A DNA stretch of 64,000 bases from Wuchereria bancrofti (Eukaryota; Nematoda; Chromadorea; Rhabditida; Onchocercidae), in NCBI GenBank assembly GCA_005281725.1, contig SSBO01000001.1:1286399-1350398 (forward strand), in the 5' to 3' direction. The position numbers and the translations under genes are program-made. The notes beneath the pieces are model-generated. The model was given only the letters and a program-made list of their open reading frames with translations. It did not search any database and was not told the DNA's origin. Positions within the stretch are counted from its first letter, which is position 1. The number at the start of each line of letters is the position of its first letter. Below, in pieces: positions 54,567 through 64,000 of this stretch.

Positions 54567-55755
54567 CACATATGTTATCGAACTCGATTGATATTGCTTA
54601 AAAGGCAAATGCTTTCATCATTTATCTTTTCCAATTTTTAATTCTAATATTCAATCAGACTTTGAGTGAATAAATATCAAAAAATTCGAAAATGTAAAAG
54701 CTTAAAATTTACCATGTCATTAACAAGAATAAAGAAAAGTATAAAAAAATAAGTAACTTCTATAAATGACATTATAATATAATAAGAAAATCTTTTTTAT
54801 AATTATCTATGGACAAAAAATTATTGATTCAGTTGAATTTAGGAAGAAAATTTTCAATTTTTTTTCAACTTTCTAACAATTTTTTTCTCTACGAAACTAT
54901 GTAATAGTTTACGGTGCATTCTAATTGAAAATCATTATAGATAAGTTATCATTCAGATATTAGCATTATTACAGTTTTGTAAACTTTCCATGAAATTAGG
55001 TCGATAATGGCTGTAATATCCACATATTATATCCATGCGATGTAGTATACTTTTATCTTCAATAGAAATTAAAAGACAGAAATTTAACATTTCGACGTAA
55101 ATTATTTATAGCTAATTCAATTTTAATAATATATTTTGCGAAAAGATACAATAAGAGAATTACATAGAGTGTTAATTCCACTATTTAAATGAAATCAAAT
55201 TTCTTTTGTAAAATAATATATTACTGTTTTAAATGTTTGCCAAAAAAAGAAATATGACAGTAGCAAAGAAATGACTTTCTTTGATTAATTCTGTTTTACG
55301 TGATGTGACAGTAGTGTGACAGAGAGAGAAAAACAGACTTGACTACTTAGAGAAGCGGTTGATAAAATAAAACTTTTTCGGATATTTAATTTAGTTATTT
55401 TAAATAGCGTTCGATTGAGATCAGATTTTGAATTAAACTTCATTTTGATTACAAGTAAACGCATCGTAAAAATAATATGTAACCTCAATTAATGATTAAA
55501 CAGAGAGACGTGGACAGAAGTAATGAAGTAAACCAAAGTACTGTTACAAGAATGTAACTAACCTTAGATTAATCCTTCATAATGTATAAATTCCGCCGAC
55601 TTATTTAACATTAATTCTTGAAATTGTATAAATGAAAGCTGTTTACACCTAGTGATCTCAGTTTTTAAAAGAATTTAAAAGCAATCAACGATTAGCATTA
55701 AAATTTCTACAAAGGAACACTTGTGTAAATCATCAAGAAACAAAAAACAATTCCA

Positions 55756-55896
55756 ATGAGCCTCTATTTCCGATCAGTTGCCAATAACAAACCTCAACCT
55801 CTCACCTACACCTTATATTTCAAACTACATCAACTAACATATTCGACTGGATATGACCATGCTGGATACGACCACTCAGCATATTGCGCTCCTTGA
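55756..55896 (+). CDS. Short ORF (46 aa) with an immediate AATAAA
   Basis: The ORF begins MSLYFRSVANNKPQPLTY and ends in STGYDHAGYDHSAYCAP; TGA is followed after one base by AATAAA (55898-55903). The GGATAYGACCA motif is used twice, giving two GYDH repeats. The opposite strand also reads as protein (YYQGAQYAEWSYPAWSYP then a stop), so coding status and strand are uncertain. It lies about 860 bases beyond the 3' end of TFIIA gamma, convergent to it. No family recognised. Confidence 0.2.
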   Translation: MSLYFRSVANNKPQPLTYTLYFKLHQLTYSTGYDHAGYDHSAYCAP

Positions 55897-56235
55897 TAAT
55901 AAAACTAGTCAAATGGATTATTTTCTCTTAACCACTACTTAGATTTTTAGTGATTCGTCGAAATATGTTATCCCTTTGAAATGGTAATTAGAATAGCTCA
56001 ACATCCAATCAATGCTGAACATAGACTAGTAACTACAGCACAATACACGATGCAGAAGAAATTTTTAATACATTTCCAATATATATAACCACAAAAATCC
56101 TCATAGGAAGTCAAAAGACTCTGATTTGGAAAATTCAACTGAATACAAAAGTATTGCTAAAGCGACAGCTCAGCAGGGAATCCGCTACCCAAAACACTGC
56201 CTACTAAAACTTTTCAAACAATTATCTCTAAAAAA

Positions 56236-56306
56236 TAACACGAAAAACAATATATTCCTCTAAGCTGTCATAACACGAAAAACAATACATTTCTCTAAGG
56301 TGTCAA
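56236..56306. repeat. Tandem duplication, 35-base unit x2
   Basis: TAACACGAAAAACAATAYAT... repeated at 56236 and 56271, in the region past the TFIIA gamma stop. Confidence 0.7.
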
Positions 56307-56753
56307 AATACTTCACATTAATAAGATGAATACAAACAACATTTAGTCAGTTTTGTTTGTCTTATCACTTTTTATACCCTGTAGTACAATACTGTAGATA
56401 AAAGGACAATATCAGCAAAGATGTTTAGAGAAAGTGATAACGAGAAATGTGAATTATACTGAAAGTCGAACTTAACAGATTGTCATAAGTAGCTAACTGA
56501 AAACCTCTTTTTTCTTCCATATATATTTACCTATTTTCATAAATTCCCATGTTATTTCGAACTGTTGTTTTTTCTATCAGATAGGTCTGCCTTAACACGT
56601 ATGGATCGTATAATGACCAAACGGTGCATATTTCTAAACTCTAAATATGGCTTTCATTCAAGGAATTCTTTTTTTCTAACATCAGCTAATACAGTATATT
56701 CAGACAAAACAATATAAAGCATTATACAGTGTATAAATATCTTCCTACATGTT

Positions 56754-57597
56754 CTATGTGTTGGCTAATTTTGCGGCACTTGCATCACACGCTACTATTT
56801 TAACACGGTCAACAACCCCGTCTACCGGCTGTGTTACATCACGGAATTCAACGTTTTCCATTACAAATGTCCAAACATTGTCACAAAATCGATATGCTTT
56901 TAGTTTGTCAGCCTGTAATGAAAATTTGAAAGACGGATGTGAAAAAATTCCCTCTCTCCATATTTTTTATTTCTCTAGCACACTTTTCCATTCCCCAGAA
57001 ACAGTTAACATGTCTTAAGGTACAACACGGGCACTGATGTTGCATTCTTTAATCAATTTATAAACATGTCAATCAAATTTTAATCTTATTTATCCTTCTC
57101 AATCGTTTACTCCTAATTTTACATTTCGGTTTTTCCCCTTTCGATTGAAAACACTCGACAAAAAACAAAAAAGATTCCTAAGATATCTTGGTCGTGGGAA
57201 AATCAATACAAATAACGTTAAGTACCCATGACCGAATAAGAAAGTATTGTTTAACTTTCATCTGATATGTTTCGTGAAGGGATTTTAAAGATGTTGAATA
57301 AGACTGGAACTCACCTACCTTGAAATTGACCTTATTTTTAACTCGCTGGGATAATGCCCTGTTGATACATTTGTCGAAAGTTGTCAGTACTGTTTGAGCT
57401 AAGGAAGGTGTAATTGTACCGTCCTGCAATCATGCATGATATGTAATAGTTATCTTGAAACACCACAATCGGGATCATTTTTGCGCGAGAAAAAATAGCA
57501 CAAAATTAAAGTAATAGAAGTTCACCTCGACAAATTCATCTAAGGTACTTCGAAGAGCTATTCCCAATGTTGTCGATCTATATAATTGGTAAGACAT
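56754..57597 (-). CDS. GTF2A2: Transcription initiation factor IIA, gamma (small) subunit, 3 exons, 111 aa
   Basis: Exons: 57597-57526, 57423-57319 and 56912-56754, with GT..AG introns of 102 and 406 bases, every join in phase 0, ending in TAG. The protein starts [12 protein letters not shown] and carries the family blocks [10 protein letters not shown] and [19 protein letters not shown] (residues 28-58, end of the helical bundle), then [13 protein letters not shown] (64-76) and [10 protein letters not shown] (93-102) in the beta-barrel. Human TFIIA gamma is 109 aa with the same layout (recalled), so the gene is complete. The product pairs with the alpha/beta subunit and stabilises TBP on promoter DNA in the nucleus. 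The ATG follows TTTCAG with no bases between, so the 5' end is probably made by spliced-leader addition. It lies 513 bases after the AAMP stop on the same strand, so the two are probably one operon. Confidence 0.95.
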
Positions 57598-57604
57598 CTG
57601 AAAC
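57598..57604 (-). promoter_or_regulatory. Candidate trans-splice acceptor abutting the TFIIA gamma ATG
   Basis: AGTTTCAG ends exactly at the base before ATG. With no conserved upstream exon in the 513-base gap after AAMP, this fits spliced-leader addition to a downstream operon gene. A 5'UTR intron is the alternative. Confidence 0.55.
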
Positions 57605-57873
57605 TTAAAGTCACTATCAAAACGATAAATTATATATTAATATAAATAATGAAACATACGCAAGGAACTGTAGACATACAAAGAGGTCACGTAATGAACA
57701 AAAGAAAAGAGAATAGAAAACAACGATAATTACGACACAACTAAATATATAAGATCGTGGGACTCTTCGGATTCTTCTTTTCGTAACACTATACATAATT
57801 TCTAAAAATTAAAAAAAAATATTCAACGATTCCTTCATATCGAATTATAGAAGTTTCGCGAACTCTCGGAATC

Positions 57874-57879
57874 TTTATT
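57874..57879 (-). terminator. Candidate poly(A) signal for AAMP
   Basis: AATAAA on the minus strand, 232 bases past the AAMP stop and 277 bases before the TFIIA gamma ATG. It is the canonical hexamer I see between the two genes. In an AT-rich genome one such hexamer can occur by chance. Confidence 0.4.
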
Positions 57880-58110
57880 CATTAAATGTAATAGAACAAT
57901 AACAAAAACAATAACAAATGAAAGAGGGAAGTGGAAGGCAGAACCTCGTTGATTCTTAGATCTTCAATTGTAAATATAAAAACACGTTCGAGTCTAAACG
58001 GGCTGTTCTGTTTTACAGTTAAAAATAACTGAAGAAAACTCTGATTTCCCAAATCTTGAACTAGTTAAAAACAGTGAGGTTCTAAAATAAGAGCACCAAA
58101 TAGAGTGATT

Positions 58111-60926
58111 TCACCGGTTTACAGAAAATTTGCAAAGTTGTCCAGAACTATATGACGCATATAAAATGGGTCCTTTCACAGACAAATCCATTGAGAGCAA
58201 ATGAGAACCTTCCATAGCAATACTTTGTGACAGCATTACCTGGAAAAGATACAATCACTTATTTTTCACCTAGAAAATTAAACATTAAAAATATACTCAC
58301 GTATATGCAGGTTTCTGAAAATATGAAAAACAATGTAGAAATTTCAAATTTTTAGTTGAAAAGTTATTAAGGACGCCATCAAAAAGATGAATAATTTCTG
58401 GTGCAATTTTTCATTTTTAAATATAACATGGTGAGATATACATTCCAGAGCAATAAATATGCTTCATGAAAGAAATATAAACAGCTGGACAATAATCCAT
58501 AATAAAGGTACAACAATCAGCTGCACTTGTCACCATCAAAACACAGAATACATTTCAGTTAGAAGTCTTAGATTCATAGGACAGGAATGACATCTCATCT
58601 CACATCTATATGAACCAAAACTGCATTGTAAATAATGATGAAAAGAACCTACTAAGAGGGGTAATCCACTTCGACTATCCCAGATCTTAACCATACCACT
58701 ATAACCAGCACCAATAATGTACATCTCACTCGAATCTGTCATGTACCACCGACAGGTAACTACCGGATCAGCGTCATCTTTCAAAATATGGCGTAAAGTG
58801 TTTGCACTAAAATCATAGATTGCTAGACGTCCAGAATTAGTACCAACGACGAACCACGGCTCTTTTGTTGGACAAAATTTCACGCATTCGATTGTTACTT
58901 CGAAAGTCTGAAAATCAGTAAATCCAATTACTTATAATTTAACATACTATGAAAATGAGTGCTTTTAGAATAACAATATATTACTAAAAAAAGTGCGAAT
59001 AATACACAGAAAATCTTTACCGTAACTCCTTCAACCACTGTAAATATCCTTAATATCTTGGCAGCTTCTATATTCACAAAATAACAACGTGCCATAAGAT
59101 CTCCAATAATTGCCACAGGTGAACTATGATGAACATCTATACATGTAGAGCTTTCTGCCTCTGTCACAATGCTAATTGATTTTTGATCTTTCAGAGACCA
59201 TAATTTTACAGAACCATCCTCATAGCACGAAAGAAGTCGTTTTCCATCACTAAGCAGTTTACCGCCAACACATGTGGTAGGTGAATCGCACATGTACACC
59301 TGAACTTTCAAATATAAAAATATATTTTTTCTAGTCACAATGCTTCTAGTCACAATTATTAGTGATCCAATAAACAAAGAAAGTAAAGCGCTAACTGAAT
59401 ACTAAAAATGATGGAAATAAGGATAACAAATGCAATCAATGAATCTACATGAACAATGCTATAAGAACAAGAAAATAATAGAAACCTTTGTTTGTCGAAC
59501 ATTATCGTTTGTAATAAGCCACATCCAAATACCATTTTTGCCACCGGCAAGCAAAATGTCTGCAGATGAATGCCACCGTATCCATGATAACTCTTCACAA
59601 TCATCAATCTTTAAATTAAATGCTCATGTTATTTTAAAGTAACTGAGTGGCACCAAAAGAACTCGGACGTAGTGTTAAACAAATGATTAATTAAACAAAT
59701 GGACCTAAGAATCTTCTATTCCAAACAAAAAAATTCCAACTTCACATTTCCTTTCCATCAGAGATGATATACAAAAAACATAAACTAAATTTTCATTATT
59801 AAAAAAAGGGGGAGAATACCGAGGTGACGGGATTTTGAAACTCTTTTATGTTAGTGAGTCTAAAAAAGTTGAGCAATATCTTCTGATTACAAAGCTTAGA
59901 CAAACATGGAAGATCTTCAATACTTACCGAGAAACATCTTTTTAGGTTCTTGGTACTGCTTAATACAATCAGGCCACTCATATCACCAGTAGCCAACAGA
60001 TGCCCCTCAACACTAAACTCTGCACATATTACACTATCTTTGTGTTCATCAATCTTCAGAACCAGTTCCAAACCTTAATAGTATTAATTGTGACGAATGG
60101 AAAACATATAGGATTACATCAACACGTGTTTTACAAGGAATACAAATTCTATTTAGAGTACAGTGACGATATCAACCTAACTCCATATTTACTAAGTTAC
60201 TCCAAAACCAAACGAATTAAATGTTATTCCAAAATTTCTGCGAAAGTTACAAAAAGAACCAAAACTTCCCACCATTAATTTGATTACAGACGTTAAGGAG
60301 TTCGCCTTTATCATACAAAATTGCCTTATCAATGAATGAAAGGAAGATGCAAGAGACACTTGTAAAAACAAAAATTGAAAGCAGCTTAAAACTAATTCAT
60401 TAATTTGATAATATAGGATTACTTTGCAGATTGTACAAAACGGCTTGATCATCTTTTCCACCAACAGCGAGCCACTGATCTCGAAAACATGTGACAACGA
60501 AAGCTTCATCTTTGCATGCCGATATTACATTATCAGCTTCTGTTATTGCATTTGGGAATCCTTCGTTGCCATCCATTTCTATATCACCATTCTCAGCTAA
60601 TTCCATATCTTCATCTAAATTTTTCTTTAACTGCAAGAGTAATTTCATGTTCGTCTCCTTTTTATTCTATATGTGATAGGTTTAAAAGGAAAAACATAGA
60701 TTAAAAAAATTAACACTGACACTACCTAGGCAAATGAATTAACATAGATATATTTTTCCTAAAATGAAAAAAAAAAAACATGCCAATTTATCGTACCTTC
60801 AATCCCTGAAACGCCACATGTTGTATCGGATATTTCTGAGGAGGTATCATGCAGTGGAATAATTTTTATAATATCTTCTTCATTAAGCAATTGCTCATCT
60901 TCATCATTCGTTTTTTCTTTTTCCAT
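58111..60926 (-). CDS. AAMP: AAMP-like WD40-repeat protein, 7 exons, 417 aa
   Basis: Exons, in transcript order: 60926-60797, 60614-60423, 60073-59928, 59608-59486, 59299-59021, 58907-58653 and 58239-58111. All introns are GT..AG and the phases close to a 1254-base frame ending in TGA. The protein has an acidic N-terminal part (about residues 1-65) and then WD40 blades: HKDSV at 118-122 with TGDMSG at 136-141, WMW at 184-186, LLSDGKR then YEDGSVKLW at 212-231, GTNSGRLAIYD at 312-322 and GMVKIWDSRSG at 361-371. These match human angio-associated migratory cell protein (434 aa, recalled) in order and spacing; HKDSV, ATGDMSG, DGKR and YEDG are the diagnostic blocks. AAMP-family proteins are cytosolic WD40 scaffolds; the yeast relative Sqt1 helps a ribosomal protein assemble, and the nematode role is not shown by the sequence. 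The weakest joins are the exon 2 acceptor (TTTAG at 60615, the only one that keeps phase) and the exon 3 acceptor (ATTAAG at 60074). Confidence 0.93.
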
Positions 60927-60935
60927 CTCTAAAAC
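60927..60935 (-). promoter_or_regulatory. Candidate trans-splice acceptor before AAMP
   Basis: Read on the minus strand, GTTTTAG followed by AG and then ATG places a splice acceptor two bases before the chosen start. The hydrophobic in-frame extension upstream of this site is therefore probably not translated. It could instead be the end of a cis-spliced 5'UTR intron. Confidence 0.5.
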
Positions 60936-61299
60936 AACGAGAATGAATGATAATATCATTACAGTAAAAAATAACAATTTGTCCTTTATCATAATACTAT
61001 GTAACTAATTCAACCGTTTCTTACTTCTTTTGTAATTATAATTAGTGGAAATATTTTTGTATGTGCAAGCTGCCAACACTTTCAATCTACATTATTTACA
61101 ATAAACACCAATGCAGTCAGCAAATATGCAACATCTGGAAGAGAATGCGACAGAAGCGCCAAAAACACGGTCTGAAATGCCTTTTCAACACATTGTGCTG
61201 TGAATCAAACACATCGCCATGAAAATTAATAATCCCGCGGAGTTGTCTTCTCTTTACAAAACCCGCCCCCTTCTTCCCTTCGCTATTGATTCAGTTCGA
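60936..61299. promoter_or_regulatory. Upstream region of AAMP, possibly a divergent promoter
   Basis: About 360 bases with clearly higher GC than most of the window, including CCCGCGGAG, ACCCGCCCCC and a C/T-rich stretch at 61262-61280. It lies directly upstream of the AAMP start. No TATA or initiator assignment is possible by eye. Confidence 0.3.
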
Positions 61300-61368
61300 A
61301 TGATTTGTAAATGGTTTAATGCTGTTGCTGATAAGTGCCTTCATGAACTAAATCTAATTGAAATTTAG
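61300..61368 (+). other. Candidate 5' exon with strong donor on the opposite strand to AAMP
   Basis: The plus strand shows a perfect donor, AATTTAG followed by GTAAGTTATG, at 61368. A short frame starting MICKWFNAVADKCLHELN ends in TAG on the last three bases before the donor. An acceptor TGATTTCAG at 61901 could complete an intron of 533 bases. The even-composition block at 61.1-61.3 kb, with ACCCGCCCCC, could be a promoter shared with AAMP. This conflicts with the minus-strand model for the same stretch. Confidence 0.25.
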
Positions 61369-61832
61369 GTAAGTTATGTTTTTTTCTTTTGTTTTTATAA
61401 ATTTTGATTTTCGAGAAATTAAGCGTAAAAATTACGACCATATTTGGTATATCTTCTCAACATTATGGTACCTCATATAGTTACAGATGAGGAACAAAAG
61501 GGTAATCCGGTATATCGCGGTCTTCTTATGCTAAATTTACTGCAATAACTCATTAATTTATGGGAGAGATATTACTGAAAATTCCTGAGTAACCCGATAT
61601 ATGGTATCCTAAAATTTTCTATGGAGAAATTCGTCATTTAGATGAAAGACATCGATTTTTGCACAAGACAAAAATGAATGTATTCTTTAGAGGGAGTGTA
61701 ACAATCCGGTTAAATTAACATTTATCCAAAATTTATGACAGTTCTTCATTGATCGTTTTAGACAGTCTTAAGTGCTTTGCCAATGGTAACAATGAATTAA
61801 TTGTAAAAAAAAATCCATAGTGCTAAGCTGCA

Positions 61833-61838
61833 TTTATT
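61833..61838 (-). terminator. Candidate poly(A) signal for the tentative gene
   Basis: AATAAA on the minus strand 47 bases after the TGA at 61885, at a plausible distance for 3' end formation. Its value depends on that gene being real. Confidence 0.25.
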
Positions 61839-61884
61839 CCTGTTGTTCCTTTCCATTTCATTTCCGGAATTAAAAATGATATAA

Positions 61885-63372
61885 TCACTCTATGATTTCA
61901 GGATTTTCTTGCATTTTCATATACAAATCAGACGAGACGTTATGCAAGAAGTGCTCGAGATAGTTGGTGTCATAACCGGATTTGACACAAACCATCCAGT
62001 TAAGTTGCGATTTAAAAGTGCAGCTTTTGAAGCTTGCTGTGAATGAAGGTGTACCTGTGTGTGTGTCTCTGTCTGTCTGTCTGTTCCTTAACATACTGAA
62101 GATGCACATACGCACACATACACACGAACACGATAATACACATACAATACTAATAGTGTTTGGGTGTGTGTGTATGTGTGTGTGTGTGTGCATATGTGTG
62201 TGCTCTTGGTTGCATGTGAGCGTGGTATGTGTGTATGTACGTATGTGTGTGTCTGTATGGGTATGTAAGTATGCCACTATCTCAGGAGGAAAGCAACAGA
62301 AAAAGGAGCGCAACAACGATAACGACCAAGCGGCCAACCAATCGACCGATAGACCTACCGACAGACCGACCGATCGACTGATCCAAATGAAATCAATGGA
62401 GACTTGATTAAGGAGGATGGTGTAGATGGATGGATGGATGGGTGCTGCTGATCGGTACGGGAATATCACTTTGATCAGTGGTGACGATAGGTTACCTCTC
62501 CTTCTATTCTTTGTACCGGATAATGGAACGGTTCCTTGCAGTGCTGTCATTTATTCCGGTATATTTTTCCTACAAACATTTCAGTCTTTATAATCAATTG
62601 ATTATATCCTGACCGGTGGATGATAGATCAAATGAAGCGCCTCATGGACTACTTTTATCAACTCCTTATCTCACCACCCGATTATCCAGTTGGCACGTTT
62701 ACCTGTTAATCAAATTCAATGAGAGGAGGACATTTTAGTTTGTGCAGATTATTAGTAGTGGAACTGTTCCCAACGTCTCTTATGATAATAATAATATATA
62801 TCCAATCCTCTTATGATAATAATATATGTAATGATTGGTTACGTAATTTTGGACTGCTCTGACGTAGTAATGAGTAACTGTTACATTATTTGTTATTTTA
62901 CTTTCTAATGATGTCGGTTGAATTTGAGTCAACATAATATACTTCCACTCTTTTCTTCCAGTTTTTTATTTTAGAATGAAGTGGAAAATTGCCTGCCATT
63001 GCAAGCCAAGCAAACAGAAGGTCCATTCCTGATTCCGGGAACCAATAAATCTTGATACGAAACCATTGTAATTGTAAAATGGGTTAAGATTCACCCATGT
63101 TAAGGTGATTTTATAATTATGCATCAACCTTTGAACTAAAACATTCTGTCGAATGTGGTTAATTTTACTGTTAAATTGGAAGATTACTGTCCGAACAGTT
63201 CAAACTGATGGGTAAACACTAAAGATTATCACAATTTCGAATTCAAGAGTACAACTCTGGAACTTCCAGCTTCCGTTTTTCTGCCAATTAAATTACCTGT
63301 ATGCCTATTCGGTATACTGTAAACTGTTTCTCTAGCCATTATCGTTTTGATTGGAATCGACAAAACATTGAT
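61885..63372 (-). CDS. Tentative two-exon small gene upstream of AAMP
   Basis: Two phase-compatible minus-strand exons are proposed. Exon 1 (63372-63297) has acceptor GAATTCAG, an internal ATG giving MARETVYSIPNRHT, and donor ACAG/GTAATT. Exon 2 (62036-61885) has acceptor TTCATTCACAG and reads ...LNWMVCVKSGYDTNYLEHF... to ...MKMQENPEIIE and TGA. AATAAA lies 47 bases past that stop (61838-61833). The product would be about 64 aa, not recognised. The intron contains the TG/TGTC microsatellite block. Against it: the plus strand of the last exon also has an acceptor and an open frame (61942-62046, MQEVLEIVGVITGFDTNHPV...), so the strand is not settled. Confidence 0.25.
62049..62266. repeat. Compound TG / TGTC / CACA microsatellite block
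   Basis: GT repeats, a TCTG run, an internal CACATAC patch of opposite polarity (62104-62143) and more GT. It explains the long His/Thr-rich frame on the minus strand and the Cys/Val-rich frame on the plus strand. Confidence 0.75.
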
Positions 63373-64000
63373 CTGAATTCCTTTAGAGAAAGTGGAAATG
63401 ACCGTTATTGATCGAATATTTCGAGACTGATAAAGTTAATGCGTTTTAGTGTTGATAAACAGAGTTGAGATGAGCAAGCAGCTAAATATTGATTGTTATG
63501 TTGTTGTGTTTTTTTATAATAATTTCAGCAAATCTTATAAAATTCTATGAAAATGGATTAAAGGTTAGTAACGAGCATATATGATTTGATTTGTAGCAAC
63601 TTAACTACTATAAATAATATGATCGTTTAATTTCACTTGGATTTTTTTGTGATTTTTTTTTTTCTGCACATACGTCCACATATTTTCGAATTTTATTTGA
63701 ATTTAGAGATTATGTGAGACGAATCATGTTTATGATGCTTGTTTTTTATCATTTTGCGAAAATTCTATCATATCTGATAGATGCAAACTTGCAGCCTTTT
63801 CACGAAAAATGCATAACAGGCGGTGCATATATCTTGAATCATCGAACCAGTTCTCGATGAGCATCGACTAGTTGTAATGGACTGTGTAAAGTTAGCTGTA
63901 AAAAATTGCCTGTCCTGAACTCCTTAACCATTTGCACATGACTCCACTTACTTATCTGTCGTATTTTACTCGCTGAGATTTTTAGTCAAAAGTGGAACTA
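63373..64000. other. Right edge, nothing assigned
   Basis: Moderately AT-rich sequence upstream (minus strand) of the tentative 61.9-63.4 kb gene. No open frame longer than about 40 codons with splice support was seen. Confidence 0.4.

Larger units (their letters stand above)
40681..55755. other. AT-rich, gene-poor stretch including the assembly gap
   Basis: Fifteen kilobases of simple-sequence-rich DNA. The frames seen are Lys/Asn/Phe/Ile-rich and lack splice or family support. Exceptions noted separately: the GC patch at 49.19-49.29 kb, the duplications at 53.7-54.6 kb and the 54.2 kb ORF. Confidence 0.45.
57598..58110 (-). other. Intercistronic region between AAMP and TFIIA gamma
   Basis: A 513-base spacer on the coding strand of both genes. 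It holds one AATAAA and ends in TTTCAG at the downstream ATG. I see no open frame or promoter-like element in it. The length is longer than a typical C. elegans operon spacer but compatible with parasitic nematodes. Confidence 0.5.

Noticed and set aside
56749..57018. 89-codon plus-strand frame
   Set aside because: It is the antisense of TFIIA gamma exon 3.
59359..59607. 82-codon minus frame over AAMP exon 4
   Set aside because: It is shifted by one base; the conserved peptide with WIRWHSS and WMW is in the neighbouring frame.
60400..60648. ATG at 60648 as a start of AAMP exon 2
   Set aside because: Joining to the conserved acidic first exon requires the acceptor at 60615, so this ATG falls in the intron.
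61885..62550. 221-codon minus-strand frame rich in His and Thr
   Set aside because: Its middle is the translation of the TG/CACA microsatellite, and its start has no promoter or splice support. Only the last 49 codons are kept, in a tentative model.

Overview
The window looks like a nematode chromosome, most likely from a spirurid (filarial-type) parasite. It is very AT-rich, its introns follow GT..AG with short TTTCAG/TTTTAG acceptors, and two conserved genes have an acceptor directly in front of the ATG, the mark of spliced-leader trans-splicing. The species cannot be fixed from the sequence. One 95-base run of N (49840-49934) interrupts the assembly.

The only genes that can be named with confidence lie at 56.7-60.9 kb on the minus strand. 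The first is a seven-exon gene for an AAMP-type WD40 protein (417 residues). After 513 bases comes a three-exon gene for the small (gamma) subunit of the general transcription factor TFIIA (111 residues). Same strand, tight spacing and a trans-splice-like acceptor at each start make a two-gene operon likely. Exon joins were worked out by hand; all reading frames close.

The left 56 kb is gene-poor. Two phase-compatible minus-strand exons with strong donors (9940-10149 and 789-1016) suggest a large-intron gene running off the left edge. A plus-strand terminal exon with a membrane segment and a hydrophilic tail (29654-30057) needs one base of frame correction at an A8 run. Other exon-like pieces (2.0, 16.7, 36.9, 55.8, 61.9-63.4 kb) are weak.

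The rest is AT-rich intergenic or intronic DNA with microsatellites, minisatellites and imperfect duplications. It includes a dispersed repeat family with at least five copies (18.2-20.3, 23.4-23.8, 32.5-33.9 kb) and a degenerate fragment resembling a mariner transposase helix-turn-helix (20.6-20.9 kb). Several islets of more even base composition (6.3-6.8, 30.1-30.4, 40.3-40.7, 49.2, 61.9-63.4 kb) stand out but cannot be assigned. I found no bacterial-type system, CRISPR array, rRNA or convincing tRNA.
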